From CBDBCU01 sp965242615 (GTDB lineage: Bacteria; Chloroflexota; Dehalococcoidia; Lucifugimonadales; UBA3495): a stretch of DNA of 64,000 nucleotides. Both the position numbers and the translations under genes were made by a program. The stretch is taken from positions 620,001 to 684,000 of the forward strand of contig CBDESR010000005.1 of assembly GCA_965242615.1 (NCBI GenBank). Reading direction: 5' to 3'. The notes under the pieces were generated by a model that was not told where the DNA came from, ran no database searches, and saw only the letters and a program-made list of their open reading frames with translations. This document shows, piece by piece, positions 53,443 to 61,805 of this stretch (position 1 is the stretch's first letter; each line of letters starts with the position of its first letter).

Positions 53443-54456
53443 TCAGGAAAAGAAGTAGCTGTAGAAAAAGAACTCCCCTTGGTAAATCCGGTAACAACCC
53501 AAGCACAAGGGTTTGCGTATCGTACTCGTGTTAAACCCGCCGCAGATGTGGCAATAACTCTCCCCGTACTCGGTATTACCGTACTTGTTCCACTCAGCAA
53601 AGCAACGGGAACAGTAGGGCTTGAGGGGTTCGAGGGGAATGACGGTTTTATCCCGGATGCAGTAACCCGAAGCGGGTATCCCGATAGAAGGCTCCGGTTT
53701 CCTTGGGGTGGCTCCAATGGGAGGATGCTCAGCAAAATAGGCTGCGGTTTCAGCAGTAAGGAAATTGACTTCCTCAAAAAAGTCGTTATATTTCCGATAG
53801 CAGGAGACGCAGAAGGGTTTAGCCATAGTCGCGGTATGCTGGTTGCCGCAGATATGGCAATACTTCTCTGGGTAATTTTCGTTTTGCCAACGGCTCCAAG
53901 ATTCGAAACAATCCCAACAGTAGGGAAACTCGGGGTCGGTCTCTATGTCAGCCTTGCACCGGATACAAGAACCCGGCCACGGGATAGACAAGTCATCGTC
54001 AAGTTCACCGCCGGAGGGTTTGGACTTGGCAACTTCCAAAATAACTTGGCTCATCCGGGCAATCCGGTCAGCTTCTTTACGAACATCCTCATAAAGTTGT
54101 ATTTCCTGACCTTGGCGGGATACCAGCAAGCCCATTTCCAAGTTGTTCTCTTGGGAGAACTGGTACAGATTCATCGAGGTCAGGATGGCCTGCTTTTCGT
54201 TCAGGTAACACTTCGCGTGGAGGTCTTTATGGTAGCAGACCTTGACCGAATTCAGGGATTCGAGCCACTGCTCCTCTGCCTGTATCCGCTCTTTCCGACA
54301 GACTACAAGGACATCCACGTCCGTGTGAACAAGGAGTTCTTGAATACGGGGATTAACCTTGAGATAGGGGCTGATAATCACCAGACGCTCGTCGGCGTTC
54401 TTGATGATTTGGCTGAGTTCGGCGGAAATGCCTTGGGTATCAAGGAACTTGACCAT
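53443..54456 (-). CDS. Phospholipase D-like protein with duplicated zinc ribbons (long form)
   Basis: 337 residues. The PLD half matches the neighbour (ISAELSQIIKNADERLVIIS; LHAKCYLNEKQAILTSMNLY; FSQENNLEMGLLVSRQGQEI). After a linker, the four-CxxC module occurs twice. The first has CIRC, CWDC, CHIC and CVSC, with YRKYNDFFEEV. The second has CIRD, CSRC, CHIC and CLGC, with CYRIYQGEFFF. One cysteine of the second copy is replaced by Asp, which can still bind zinc weakly or not at all. This module duplication is the main difference from the short form. Both genes seem to form one operon on the minus strand. I know of no characterised example of the arrangement. Confidence 0.8.
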   Translation of the reverse strand: MVKFLDTQGISAELSQIIKNADERLVIISPYLKVNPRIQELLVHTDVDVLVVCRKERIQAEEQWLESLNSVKVCYHKDLHAKCYLNEKQAILTSMNLYQFSQENNLEMGLLVSRQGQEIQLYEDVRKEADRIARMSQVILEVAKSKPSGGELDDDLSIPWPGSCIRCKADIETDPEFPYCWDCFESWSRWQNENYPEKYCHICGNQHTATMAKPFCVSCYRKYNDFFEEVNFLTAETAAYFAEHPPIGATPRKPEPSIGIPASGYCIRDKTVIPLEPLKPYCSRCFAEWNKYGNTEYGESYCHICGGFNTSTIRKPLCLGCYRIYQGEFFFYSYFFS

Positions 54457-54492
54457 AAGGCAAAGGATACCTCAAAGGCGGGTTAAGGGGAG

Positions 54493-54568
54493 TGGTGGAG
54501 CTGGGGGGACTCGAACCCCCTACCTCTTCAATGCCATTGAAGCGCTCTCCCAGATGAGCTACAGCCCC
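54493..54568 (-). tRNA. tRNA-Ala (anticodon GGC), CCA encoded
   Basis: A cloverleaf reads on the minus strand from GGGGCTGTAGCTCATCTGGG to CCAGCTCCACCA, 76 bases. The anticodon stem CTTCA/TGAAG encloses ATGGCAT, giving GGC. The T-arm GGGGGTTCGAGTCCCCC is perfect. The acceptor stem has the G3-U70 pair that identifies alanine tRNAs. The 3' CCA is part of the gene. Confidence 0.97.
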
Positions 54569-54659
54569 ATTAAAGCGGCGCGGGCTTGGGGAAAGCCCGG
54601 GTTAGGTATTTTAGCAGATGACGGGGGTGGTTGCAACCGGGTTTTTGGGGGATTTCCGG

Positions 54660-54679
54660 ATTCCCGTTTGCACGGAAAT
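54660..54679. repeat. Degenerate ATTCCC-N8-GGGAAT repeat
   Basis: ATTCCC-GTTTGCAC-GGAAAT, one mismatch from the pattern, followed by GAAGGTAGG as in other copies. It lies between the tRNA and the MFS gene. Confidence 0.6.
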
Positions 54680-54708
54680 GAAGGTAGGGGCTACGGCATA
54701 TTCCGAGG

Positions 54709-56058
54709 TTAGTTGTCGGGTTGCTCCGGCGGGGGGGCGGGCATTTGCATTGCGCGGATTTCGGGGCGCAGGGCGGTGATGAGGGCAAGGAGGATTATCA
54801 GGGCGCCGGAGCCGACGAAAACCCATTCCAGGCTGAGCTTAATCAGGAAGCCGGAGATTAAACTGGAAGCCGGGCCGAGGCCGACGGTGGCGACCATCAA
54901 GAGGCTCATTACCCGGCCCAACATTCTTTGGGGGGTGCGGAGTTGAATCCAGGTGGTCAAAAGGACATCAAAGTAGCCGCCGGAAACGCCGATAATGAGG
55001 GCGATGGCGGCCGCCAGCAACATTGAGGTGAGGAAGCCGAAGGGCATAATCAGGAGGCCGGAGAGGGTAAATAGGGCAACGATAAGGAGGCCCAAGCGGC
55101 GTTGGGGAGGGGAGAGCAGTCCCGCCAAGCCGGAGCCGGTCAAGGCTCCGGCGGCGTGGGCGGAGGCGATTATCCCCAAGGCCAGCGCGCCTTGGGGCAT
55201 TTTGCTGTTGGCCAGAATGGGGATGCCAACTATAACCGGGCCTTCGACCAGCAGTTCGACGCCGGCAATAAGGAGAAAGAGGGTGAACATTGCGGTGTCG
55301 GCGCGGACGAAGCGGATGCCCTGGAGGATGGAGCGGAGGATGCCGGCGTTGGCCGGGTCGTCGGGATTGTCGGAGTCGGCGGCGTCCGGGGCGGCGTTGG
55401 CTACGCGGAGGAAGGTCAGGAGCAGGGCGGAAAGGAGAAAGACGATGGCGACGCTGCTAAAGACCAATGCCAAGCCGGTTAAGCCGGCAGCGGCCGGGGC
55501 GGTGCCGGCGCCGGTCAAGCCGGAAAGGGCGGCCGAGGCGGCGCCGCTGCCGTTGCTGAACAGGGCAATCAGCGCGCCGGCCAAGGCGGGGCCGAGGATG
55601 CCGCTGATCTGAAAGGTGGTCTGAACGACGGCGTTGCCCTGGCGCAGCTGGTTGGGGGAAACGATGCGGGGGAGCAGCGCGCCCTGGGCCGGGTAGTAGA
55701 GGGCATCGGCTAGTCCTTTGAGCAGAGCCAGGGGGTAGATGAACCAGAGGTCGATTTGGCCGGTTAAAATCAGGGCGGCCAGGGCAGCGCCTAGGATCAG
55801 GCGGAGCAGGTTGCTGGACTGCATGATCAGCCGGGGGGAGAAACGGTCCACCAGGCCGCCGCCCAAGAGCATAAAAAAGACGGTGGGGGCGTTGCCGATG
55901 GCAATTACCGTGCCTACGGCTACCGGGTCGCCGGTCAATAGCAGTACCAGCCAAGGAAAGGCAATCAGGTCGAACTGGTCGCCAACGGCGGAAAGGCCGC
56001 CGGCGCCCCAGAGGAGGCGGAAGTTGCGGGAGCGGAGGAGTTGGCGGAGTCCGTGCAT
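54709..56058 (-). CDS. Major facilitator superfamily transporter (MFS_3 type)
   Basis: 449 residues with about twelve membrane spans and a central loop rich in Asp/Pro (NAAPDAADSDNPDDPANAGI, about 230-250). The opening HGLRQLLRSRNFRLLWGAGG and the loop motif GGGLVDRFSPRLIMQSSNLL fit proton-coupled exporters such as EntS-like proteins. Substrates of this group include siderophores, antibiotics and macrolides. No regulator or synthesis gene nearby indicates the cargo. It lies alone on the minus strand. Confidence 0.88.
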   Translation of the reverse strand: MHGLRQLLRSRNFRLLWGAGGLSAVGDQFDLIAFPWLVLLLTGDPVAVGTVIAIGNAPTVFFMLLGGGLVDRFSPRLIMQSSNLLRLILGAALAALILTGQIDLWFIYPLALLKGLADALYYPAQGALLPRIVSPNQLRQGNAVVQTTFQISGILGPALAGALIALFSNGSGAASAALSGLTGAGTAPAAAGLTGLALVFSSVAIVFLLSALLLTFLRVANAAPDAADSDNPDDPANAGILRSILQGIRFVRADTAMFTLFLLIAGVELLVEGPVIVGIPILANSKMPQGALALGIIASAHAAGALTGSGLAGLLSPPQRRLGLLIVALFTLSGLLIMPFGFLTSMLLAAAIALIIGVSGGYFDVLLTTWIQLRTPQRMLGRVMSLLMVATVGLGPASSLISGFLIKLSLEWVFVGSGALIILLALITALRPEIRAMQMPAPPPEQPDN

Positions 56059-56186
56059 AGGGGTGGTATTTTAACGGAATTGGGGGGATTTTAGCGGTTT
56101 CCCGCCCATCCTAAACCTGTCGCAGGATGAACGGAAAACCGCCGGCTACAGACCCAATCCGAGCAGCGGCAGCGCAAGCCGAGCCG

Positions 56187-57107
56187 TCAGGACTGGCGGA
56201 CGAATTTTACTACCGTGCGGCCCTGGCTGCCTTCGTAGGGTTCGACGACATAAAGATCTTTGTGGGAGTCAACCCAAATGCCGTGACAGGAGCGGTGGGT
56301 CATCGAACCCCATTGGGCCAGAAGTTCACCCTCGAGGTTGAGGATGCTGACCAAGCCGCCGTTGTGTTCGGCGACATAGACAATATCATCATCGTCCACA
56401 TACATTACGGCCGGGCCAATCAGCTTGGTGGGAAAGTCGGTGAGGTGGCTGCCATCCTGGTCGAAAACCTGGATGCGGTCATTTTCCCGGTCGGCAATCA
56501 ACAGGCGGGCTTTGCGGTCAATCCACGCGCCGTGCGGCAGGTTGAACTGGCCGGGGCCGGAACCGGGCCCGCCCCAAGATTTGATCAGCTGACCCTCCGG
56601 GGTAAAGTGGTGGACGCGGGCGTTGGCGTAGCCGTCAGCGATAAAGATTTCCCCGGCGGCGTTGACGGCAATGCCGGCCGGCAGGTTGAACGGTTCGGCG
56701 CCGCGCACCACATCGGGCCAGGCGTTGGAACTGATGACGGTGTTGTCCACGCCGGTGTCGGAGCGGTAGCCCTTGACGCCAATGGTCATCAGCAGCTGCC
56801 CGTCTTGGGTGAACTTCATAATCTGGCCGTCATTGCGCTCGACCAGCCAGACATTGTCCTCCGGGTCGATGATGATGGCGTGGGGAAAGCTGAACATACC
56901 CGCGCCCCAGGAATTCAGGTAGTTGCCCTCCCGGTCAAAGATGACGATGGGATGGTCGGGGTCGCGGTTGAAACAATAGACCCGGTCTTGGGAATCGCCA
57001 TAAACGGCGGCGGCCGGCATCGCCCAGCCGGCGGGAAGTTTGGCCCAATGGGTGTGCATTTCGTAGGTGTATTGGCCGCCGCCAACGATGGGATTAGCAG
57101 TAGTCAA
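56187..57107 (-). CDS. NHL-repeat beta-propeller protein
   Basis: 306 residues with six recognisable NHL-type blades. Repeated blocks have the form FDREGNYLNSWGAGMFSFPH, FTQDGQLLMTIGVKGYR, FTPEGQLIKSWGGPGSGPGQ, FDQDGSHLTDFPTKLIGPAV and LEGELLAQWGSMTH. This resembles the lyase half of peptidylglycine-amidating enzymes and the many NHL proteins of Chloroflexota. There is no signal peptide, so it is probably cytoplasmic, and its substrate is unknown. No partner gene is evident. Confidence 0.85.
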   Translation of the reverse strand: MTTANPIVGGGQYTYEMHTHWAKLPAGWAMPAAAVYGDSQDRVYCFNRDPDHPIVIFDREGNYLNSWGAGMFSFPHAIIIDPEDNVWLVERNDGQIMKFTQDGQLLMTIGVKGYRSDTGVDNTVISSNAWPDVVRGAEPFNLPAGIAVNAAGEIFIADGYANARVHHFTPEGQLIKSWGGPGSGPGQFNLPHGAWIDRKARLLIADRENDRIQVFDQDGSHLTDFPTKLIGPAVMYVDDDDIVYVAEHNGGLVSILNLEGELLAQWGSMTHRSCHGIWVDSHKDLYVVEPYEGSQGRTVVKFVRQS

Positions 57108-57246
57108 GGCGCGCCTCCTTGGGGTCAGGATGGGGTAGCTGCGGGTTTTGCCGGGGCGATTATGGCAGGGATGGGGTAGAAGGTCAAATGCGGGTCAGGA
57201 ATTGCGGGAGTGGGGACGGCATTGACCGGGATGGGGCGGATTCGGG

Positions 57247-57266
57247 ATTCCCGAGAAAACGAGAAT
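57247..57266. repeat. Degenerate ATTCCC-N8-GGGAAT repeat
   Basis: ATTCCC-GAGAAAAC-GAGAAT, one mismatch in the right arm. It lies 20 bases 3' of the DUF4349 lipoprotein gene. Confidence 0.5.
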
Positions 57267-57274
57267 ACCGATAA

Positions 57275-58921
57275 TCACCGCCCGTCCGCCGCCCCGCTAT
57301 TTTCCGCCGCCGGTACTGCCGCCCGCGCTGCCAACTGCCGCCCCCGCCGGGAACGCCGCCAACGGATAATTCCATAGACGATAGCCGCCATTCCCAGCCA
57401 CAGCGGACTGAAAATCCCCAGCCAAATCAGCAGCGTCCCCAACCCTTGCCCTACCACCGACAAAGCCCGGGTCGCCGTCCGGGCCGTATCCCCAGCACTC
57501 CAGCCGCCAATTACCAGCCCCCGCGCCGCAATAACCTCGACCCACCGGGAACTGAAACCCTCCACCGGCCCGGCCGCGCTTTGCGCCGTCACCGTCAAGG
57601 TAACTTCATAGGGCTGCGGCCGATAGTCCCGGTAGGTATGGGTAGCAAAAGCATTGGTAACGCCCGGTTCCGGGATGCCGCTTACTGGAGCCGTGCCGTC
57701 CCCGAAATCCCACCGGTATTGAATATCCCGCAGCCCCTCCGGGCGGGTAAAAGAACCCCGCAGCGTCACTGCCGTATCCTCCTCGACCACTATGCCCTCC
57801 CCGGCAAAAACCTCAATCGTCGGCGCCCGCGTAACCGTGGCAATCAGCGTGTCCGAACCCTCCACCACCCCGGCCGGCCCGGTGCCGCGTATTTCCAACT
57901 GAACGATGTAGGGCGAATCCCGGTCATCGTCATAAAAATGGTTCACCGTGGCCGTTACCCGCTGCCCCGGTTCGGTAGTCGGCGCGCTGCTGTCGCCCCG
58001 AACCGGTTCGCTGCCATCCCCAAAATCCCAGGTAAATTCAAAATCCTCAATGCCGACCGGCGGGGTGAAGTAAGCCCGAAACCGACCCGCTTGCCCCACT
58101 CCGAAAGTGCGGTCCGCCCCCGCATCTACCGCCAGCGGCTGCGGCGCCAACCGCAGGTTCACATTGATTAGGGAATAGGCCGCCGTCTGCTCCAGATACT
58201 TGATGCGCCCCAGCAGACCCTCAATCTCCGCCTGCACTTGGGCCAATTCCGCCCGCACCAAAAGCGTATCCTCGACATTGGACGCTTGACTCAGCAGTTC
58301 CAGCAGCGACTCCTCCGTAGCCCGCAGGCTCCGCACCCGGGAGTTGCTGTCCACATACTCATCGGTTACATCCTGACTGGTCGAGGACTCCGCCGCCACT
58401 TCCACCGCCAGTTGCCGCAGCTGCCGGACGGCATCATCCAGGGATTGGGCCGGCACCCGTATGGCAATCGCGCCGGCGTGCCGGGAACTGCGGTCGCTCG
58501 ACACCACCCAGCCGTCCAGATCCACCGCCACCCGCCCGATTTCATCCACCACCCCGGACACCTCGGCAACCACCAGCATCATCGCCACCGTCCGCACGAT
58601 TATGCGGTTCTGGGTAGCTACTGACGCTTGTATCTGCTGGTAAGAGGGCGCGACAAAGCCGGCGGATTGGGCGGCGCTGCCGGCAACGGACTCCCCGGCT
58701 ACATCGGACATCGCAGCCGGGGCCGGCGCAACTTCCACCGCCCGCGCCATTTCCACGCTTTCACTCATGGACACACCGCCTTCGACCATGGCCGACGCCA
58801 TTTCCGCGCTGTCGCCCATTTCCGGCGCAGCCAAGTAAGCTGACTCCGTTGCGGACTGGCCGCACCCGGCCAGAGCAACCGCCATCATCAATAGCAACGG
58901 TAGGAACAAGTAAGCTTTCAT
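57275..58921 (-). CDS. DUF4349 lipoprotein with two PKD-like domains and a C-terminal membrane anchor
   Basis: 548 residues from the ATG at 58921 (MKAYLFLPLLLMMAVALAGC), a clear lipoprotein signal with Cys at 20; an ATG 12 codons earlier lies outside it. A Met/Glu/Ala-rich segment precedes the DUF4349 region (about 105-265), with a coiled helix (ESLLELLSQASNVEDTLLVR) and the conserved SLINVNLRL. Two PKD-type sandwiches follow (FTWDFGDGSEPVRG and YRWDFGDGTAPVSG mark each). A final span LLIWLGIFSPLWLGMAAIVY precedes a basic tail. It may thus be tethered at both ends. The role is unknown; an envelope or signalling role is inference. The PP2C/kinase-like pair lies upstream. Confidence 0.85.
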   Translation of the reverse strand: MKAYLFLPLLLMMAVALAGCGQSATESAYLAAPEMGDSAEMASAMVEGGVSMSESVEMARAVEVAPAPAAMSDVAGESVAGSAAQSAGFVAPSYQQIQASVATQNRIIVRTVAMMLVVAEVSGVVDEIGRVAVDLDGWVVSSDRSSRHAGAIAIRVPAQSLDDAVRQLRQLAVEVAAESSTSQDVTDEYVDSNSRVRSLRATEESLLELLSQASNVEDTLLVRAELAQVQAEIEGLLGRIKYLEQTAAYSLINVNLRLAPQPLAVDAGADRTFGVGQAGRFRAYFTPPVGIEDFEFTWDFGDGSEPVRGDSSAPTTEPGQRVTATVNHFYDDDRDSPYIVQLEIRGTGPAGVVEGSDTLIATVTRAPTIEVFAGEGIVVEEDTAVTLRGSFTRPEGLRDIQYRWDFGDGTAPVSGIPEPGVTNAFATHTYRDYRPQPYEVTLTVTAQSAAGPVEGFSSRWVEVIAARGLVIGGWSAGDTARTATRALSVVGQGLGTLLIWLGIFSPLWLGMAAIVYGIIRWRRSRRGRQLAARAAVPAAENSGAADGR

Positions 58922-59006
58922 CACGGTAAGGATACACGGTACCGGCGGTTTAAGCAAGGATGACGCTTCGTCGGGCTGCCTATTCCTGTACCGCCTACAG
59001 TAGTTT

Positions 59007-59047
59007 GCCGGGGTTAGCTACATTTCGGGAATGCAGCTAACCCCGGC
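59007..59047. terminator. Large hairpin between PP2C and DUF4349 genes
   Basis: A 13-bp stem (GCCGGGGTTAGCT with AGCTAACCCCGGC) extends inward by CATT/GAATG pairing. It lies 50 bases past the phosphatase stop on the minus strand. There is no T-tract. Confidence 0.6.
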
Positions 59048-59098
59048 TTGGTTATCCGGTCAATTCAAATGCCCCGTCTCCCCGGGTCGGGGCGGCAA

Positions 59099-59785
59099 CT
59101 AACTGAAAAACCGGAAAATGCCGGTCTGGTCATCATGGCGGAAACGGCCGCCCAACAATTCCGGGGTAATGCCGCGTTCCAGCCGGTCGTCGATGGCGGT
59201 TTTGACGGCGGCGGCGGCGGACTCCGGATCGGCGGACTGACGCACCATTGCCGCCAGTTCCGCCGGGTTCACATTGTCGGTTACGCCGTCGGAGGCGGTT
59301 ATCAGACGGTCGCCGGGCTGCAAATCGGTTTCGGCGCGGTGGAGATTCAAGTCGGCCCCGGCGCCGATGGCTTTAGCCGTCCCCATCCGCAGGATGCCGC
59401 CAATGCGCCCGGAAAGCTGCTGATGGGCTTCGCCGCGGATCTGAAACACCGGGCTGTCCCCGGCACTGATGATGTAAAGGGGTCCGCCGAGGAAAAGGGC
59501 TACCGATACGGTAGTCAGCAGGAAACGGCCGCCGCCAACCTGGAAAAAATCGGCGTTCTGCTCCTCCAGGGCGGCGACAACATCCCCGGGGCCGGCAATG
59601 GCGGCGGCGTCCAAGGCGGCGGCCACGGAGCGGCTGGCTTCCTCGCCGCCGTGGCCGGTTACCCCGTCCATCACGGCGTCCAGGAAATGGCCGCCGCCCA
59701 AGTCTTTAATCAGGTAGGTATCCTCACCGTGGGTCGAGTTATCGTAAAGGGTTGCCACGCTGCTGGCCAGGGTCGGGTCTGCCAT
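59099..59785 (-). CDS. PP2C-family protein phosphatase
   Basis: 228 residues. PPM/PP2C motifs are visible: the N-terminal DAVMDGVTGHGGEEASRSVA (the metal-binding Asp-Gly), VSVALFLGGPLYIISAGDSP near 110, and RLITASDGVTDNVNPAELAA near 175. The C-terminal Asp region is DDQTGIFRFFS. It should remove phosphate from Ser/Thr using two metal ions. The kinase-like gene lies 40 bases upstream, suggesting a paired regulatory module, as in many bacterial phosphatase/kinase systems. Confidence 0.88.
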   Translation of the reverse strand: MADPTLASSVATLYDNSTHGEDTYLIKDLGGGHFLDAVMDGVTGHGGEEASRSVAAALDAAAIAGPGDVVAALEEQNADFFQVGGGRFLLTTVSVALFLGGPLYIISAGDSPVFQIRGEAHQQLSGRIGGILRMGTAKAIGAGADLNLHRAETDLQPGDRLITASDGVTDNVNPAELAAMVRQSADPESAAAAVKTAIDDRLERGITPELLGGRFRHDDQTGIFRFFS

Positions 59786-59825
59786 ATTCAGAACCTCTAG
59801 CTCAAGAATGTTTTATCCCGTTTCC

Positions 59826-60857
59826 TCAAGAAAGGGCTGCGAATGGGGCCAAGTGGGCTTCCGGGTCGAACCGGTAGCGCCGCCAGTGGTCGGCATACAG
59901 TAAGTTGAGGGCTTCGCGCCAAGCCGTCCGCCGAGCGGCTAAATCGGGCAAGGCGCGGTTACGGGTTTGCAAAGCGTCGCGATAGGCGGTGAAATCCTGG
60001 CGGAAATCGGCAAAGTCCGGGTAATTCCGCTGCTTGACGCGGGTTAGCAAGGGCAGCGCGGCGTCTTGAACGGCGGCCGGGGTAGCCGCGCTTTGCAAGT
60101 TGCGCGCCATTTCGTCCAGTTCCTGCTCAAAATTGACCACCGGGCGCAGACCGTAGGGGTCGCGGTAGCCGTCGCCGGCGGCCGGCGGTTCCGCCGGGGT
60201 AGTGTAGAACTTGAGCATTTCCAGATAGAAGTCATGGATGTCCTGCGGCCCCCGGCCGACCGGGGTGCGGTCGTTGTCCGGGGTCAGCAGGGCGCCGGCG
60301 TCGATGATGTCGATACTGGCGTCAGCCGGCTGAAAGAATACATTTTGCGGCCCCAAGTCCAGCAGCACATAGCCGGCTTGGTAAAGCTGTTCCTGCACAT
60401 CCAACAACTGCCGCTGCACCGGGAAAGGGTCAGCGGTGTCTTGCCAAGCCAGGGGGTAGAGACAGAACAGGTTCTGCCCCAAGCCGATGGGGACGCGCAG
60501 GATGCGGGAGCGGGGGTCGCCGACCAGGGGAATGCCGGCGGCCCGGGCGGCGACGATTACCCGATATTCCTGTCCCAGGTCATCGCCAAAGTAGGCATCG
60601 TGGTTAGCCCGTTCCGTGTAGCCGAGGATAGGGGAAAGTTGGGGAATAGCGGCGCCCAAGTCGGCGTGAAACTGCAAGATGCGGTCAGTGCGGGTTTCAA
60701 CGGCGGCGTACATCCGGCGGGAAATCATTTGGGGTACCGGGCGTTTCAGCACAACCGGCTGACCGGTCTCCCGGTCGCGGGCGGCGCGCACTTCGTAGTC
60801 GGCGCCGCTGCCGAGGAGGCCGGTTAGTTCGTAGCGGTTGAGGTTGACTTGCTCCAT
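59826..60857 (-). CDS. Divergent protein-kinase-like protein
   Basis: 343 residues. An N-terminal kinase lobe is recognisable: RYELTGLLGSGADYEVRAAR (glycine loop near 13-20), then VVLKRP with Lys38. The hinge region lacks clear family residues. The catalytic loop is altered: HRDxxxxN is replaced by LDLGPQNVFF (near 187), and DFG becomes DAG (IIDAGALL, near 205). These changes keep an Asp-x-x-x-x-Asn-like pair and a metal Asp, so activity is possible but not assured. It pairs with the PP2C gene downstream. The C-terminal half is helical with no known fold. Confidence 0.65.
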   Translation of the reverse strand: MEQVNLNRYELTGLLGSGADYEVRAARDRETGQPVVLKRPVPQMISRRMYAAVETRTDRILQFHADLGAAIPQLSPILGYTERANHDAYFGDDLGQEYRVIVAARAAGIPLVGDPRSRILRVPIGLGQNLFCLYPLAWQDTADPFPVQRQLLDVQEQLYQAGYVLLDLGPQNVFFQPADASIDIIDAGALLTPDNDRTPVGRGPQDIHDFYLEMLKFYTTPAEPPAAGDGYRDPYGLRPVVNFEQELDEMARNLQSAATPAAVQDAALPLLTRVKQRNYPDFADFRQDFTAYRDALQTRNRALPDLAARRTAWREALNLLYADHWRRYRFDPEAHLAPFAALS

Positions 60858-60926
60858 AGGATTGTGCCTTTGGGTAAGAAAGGATGAAGTCGGTAGTATA
60901 TTAGCCCGAACTACGCTCGGTGTCTA

Positions 60927-61796
60927 TTATCCTGCCCGACAAGCCAAAGTTACCCAGTCCTCTTTGGGCCAGACTGTTAAATCCGTAAAGCCGGTGGCTT
61001 GCAGGGCGGCCGCGGTTTCCTGATGTTGCTCCTGAATGATGCCGGAGGCGATAAGTCGGCCGCCGGGACGAAGGGCGGCTAGCAGGTCGGCGGCCCGTTC
61101 CCGGACGCCGCGGGCGGAGATGTTAGCCAATGCCAAGTCAAAGGCGGCCGCCGGGGCGATGGGATGCGGCAGACTGCCTTGGGCCAGGTCAACCTGCGGG
61201 CGAATGCCGAGGCGGCGGAAGTTCTGCTTGGCGGCTTGAATCGCTTGAGCGTCGATGTCCAGGGCGGCCACCCGGGCCGCGCCCAGTTTGAGGGCGGCAA
61301 TGGTCAGGATGCCGGAGCCGACGCCCAAGTCTAAAACGGTCATTCCCGGCTTGGTCATCTGCTCCATAGCTTGCAGGCAGGTGTAGGTGGTGGGATGGTA
61401 GCCGGTACCAAAAGCCAAGCCGGGGTCGAGTTCAATGACCAGTTCGCCATCGGCCGCCGCGTAGTCAATCCAGGAGGGTTTGATGACCAGCCGCTGTCCG
61501 ATTTTCAGCAGGTTGAAGTGGGACTTCCAGGCGTTTTGCCAGTCGGCATCATTGTCCAGGGGGGCGGCGGTCAGTTCGCCGATGGGTTCGATGATATTGG
61601 TCAGTTTGACGACGATATCGATCTGGGCGTAGCGTTGGCGGGCGTCGCTGGGCAGGTAGGTGCGGAGTTTGATGCGGTCGATGCCGTCATCCTCCAGCGT
61701 CAAGCCGTAGCCGTAACGCTCGAAGGCGGCGGATATGGGTTCAACATACTCGAAAGGTACGCTGATGCTGATTTCCTGCCACATACGATAAGTCAA
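60927..61796 (-). CDS. prmA: Ribosomal protein L11 methyltransferase
   Basis: 289 residues. PrmA features are an N-terminal ferredoxin-like domain (EISISVPFEYVEPISAAFER; PLDNDADWQNAWKSHFNLLK) and a Rossmann methyltransferase with motif LDLGVGSGILTIAALKLGAA near 162. The family block ELDPGLAFGTGYHPTTYTCL lies before it. It trimethylates lysines and the N-terminus of L11 with S-adenosylmethionine. It follows dnaJ by nine bases, so the two are co-transcribed, a common arrangement. Confidence 0.94.
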   Translation of the reverse strand: MTYRMWQEISISVPFEYVEPISAAFERYGYGLTLEDDGIDRIKLRTYLPSDARQRYAQIDIVVKLTNIIEPIGELTAAPLDNDADWQNAWKSHFNLLKIGQRLVIKPSWIDYAAADGELVIELDPGLAFGTGYHPTTYTCLQAMEQMTKPGMTVLDLGVGSGILTIAALKLGAARVAALDIDAQAIQAAKQNFRRLGIRPQVDLAQGSLPHPIAPAAAFDLALANISARGVRERAADLLAALRPGGRLIASGIIQEQHQETAAALQATGFTDLTVWPKEDWVTLACRAG

Positions 61797-61805
61797 CCAG
61801 CCGGT

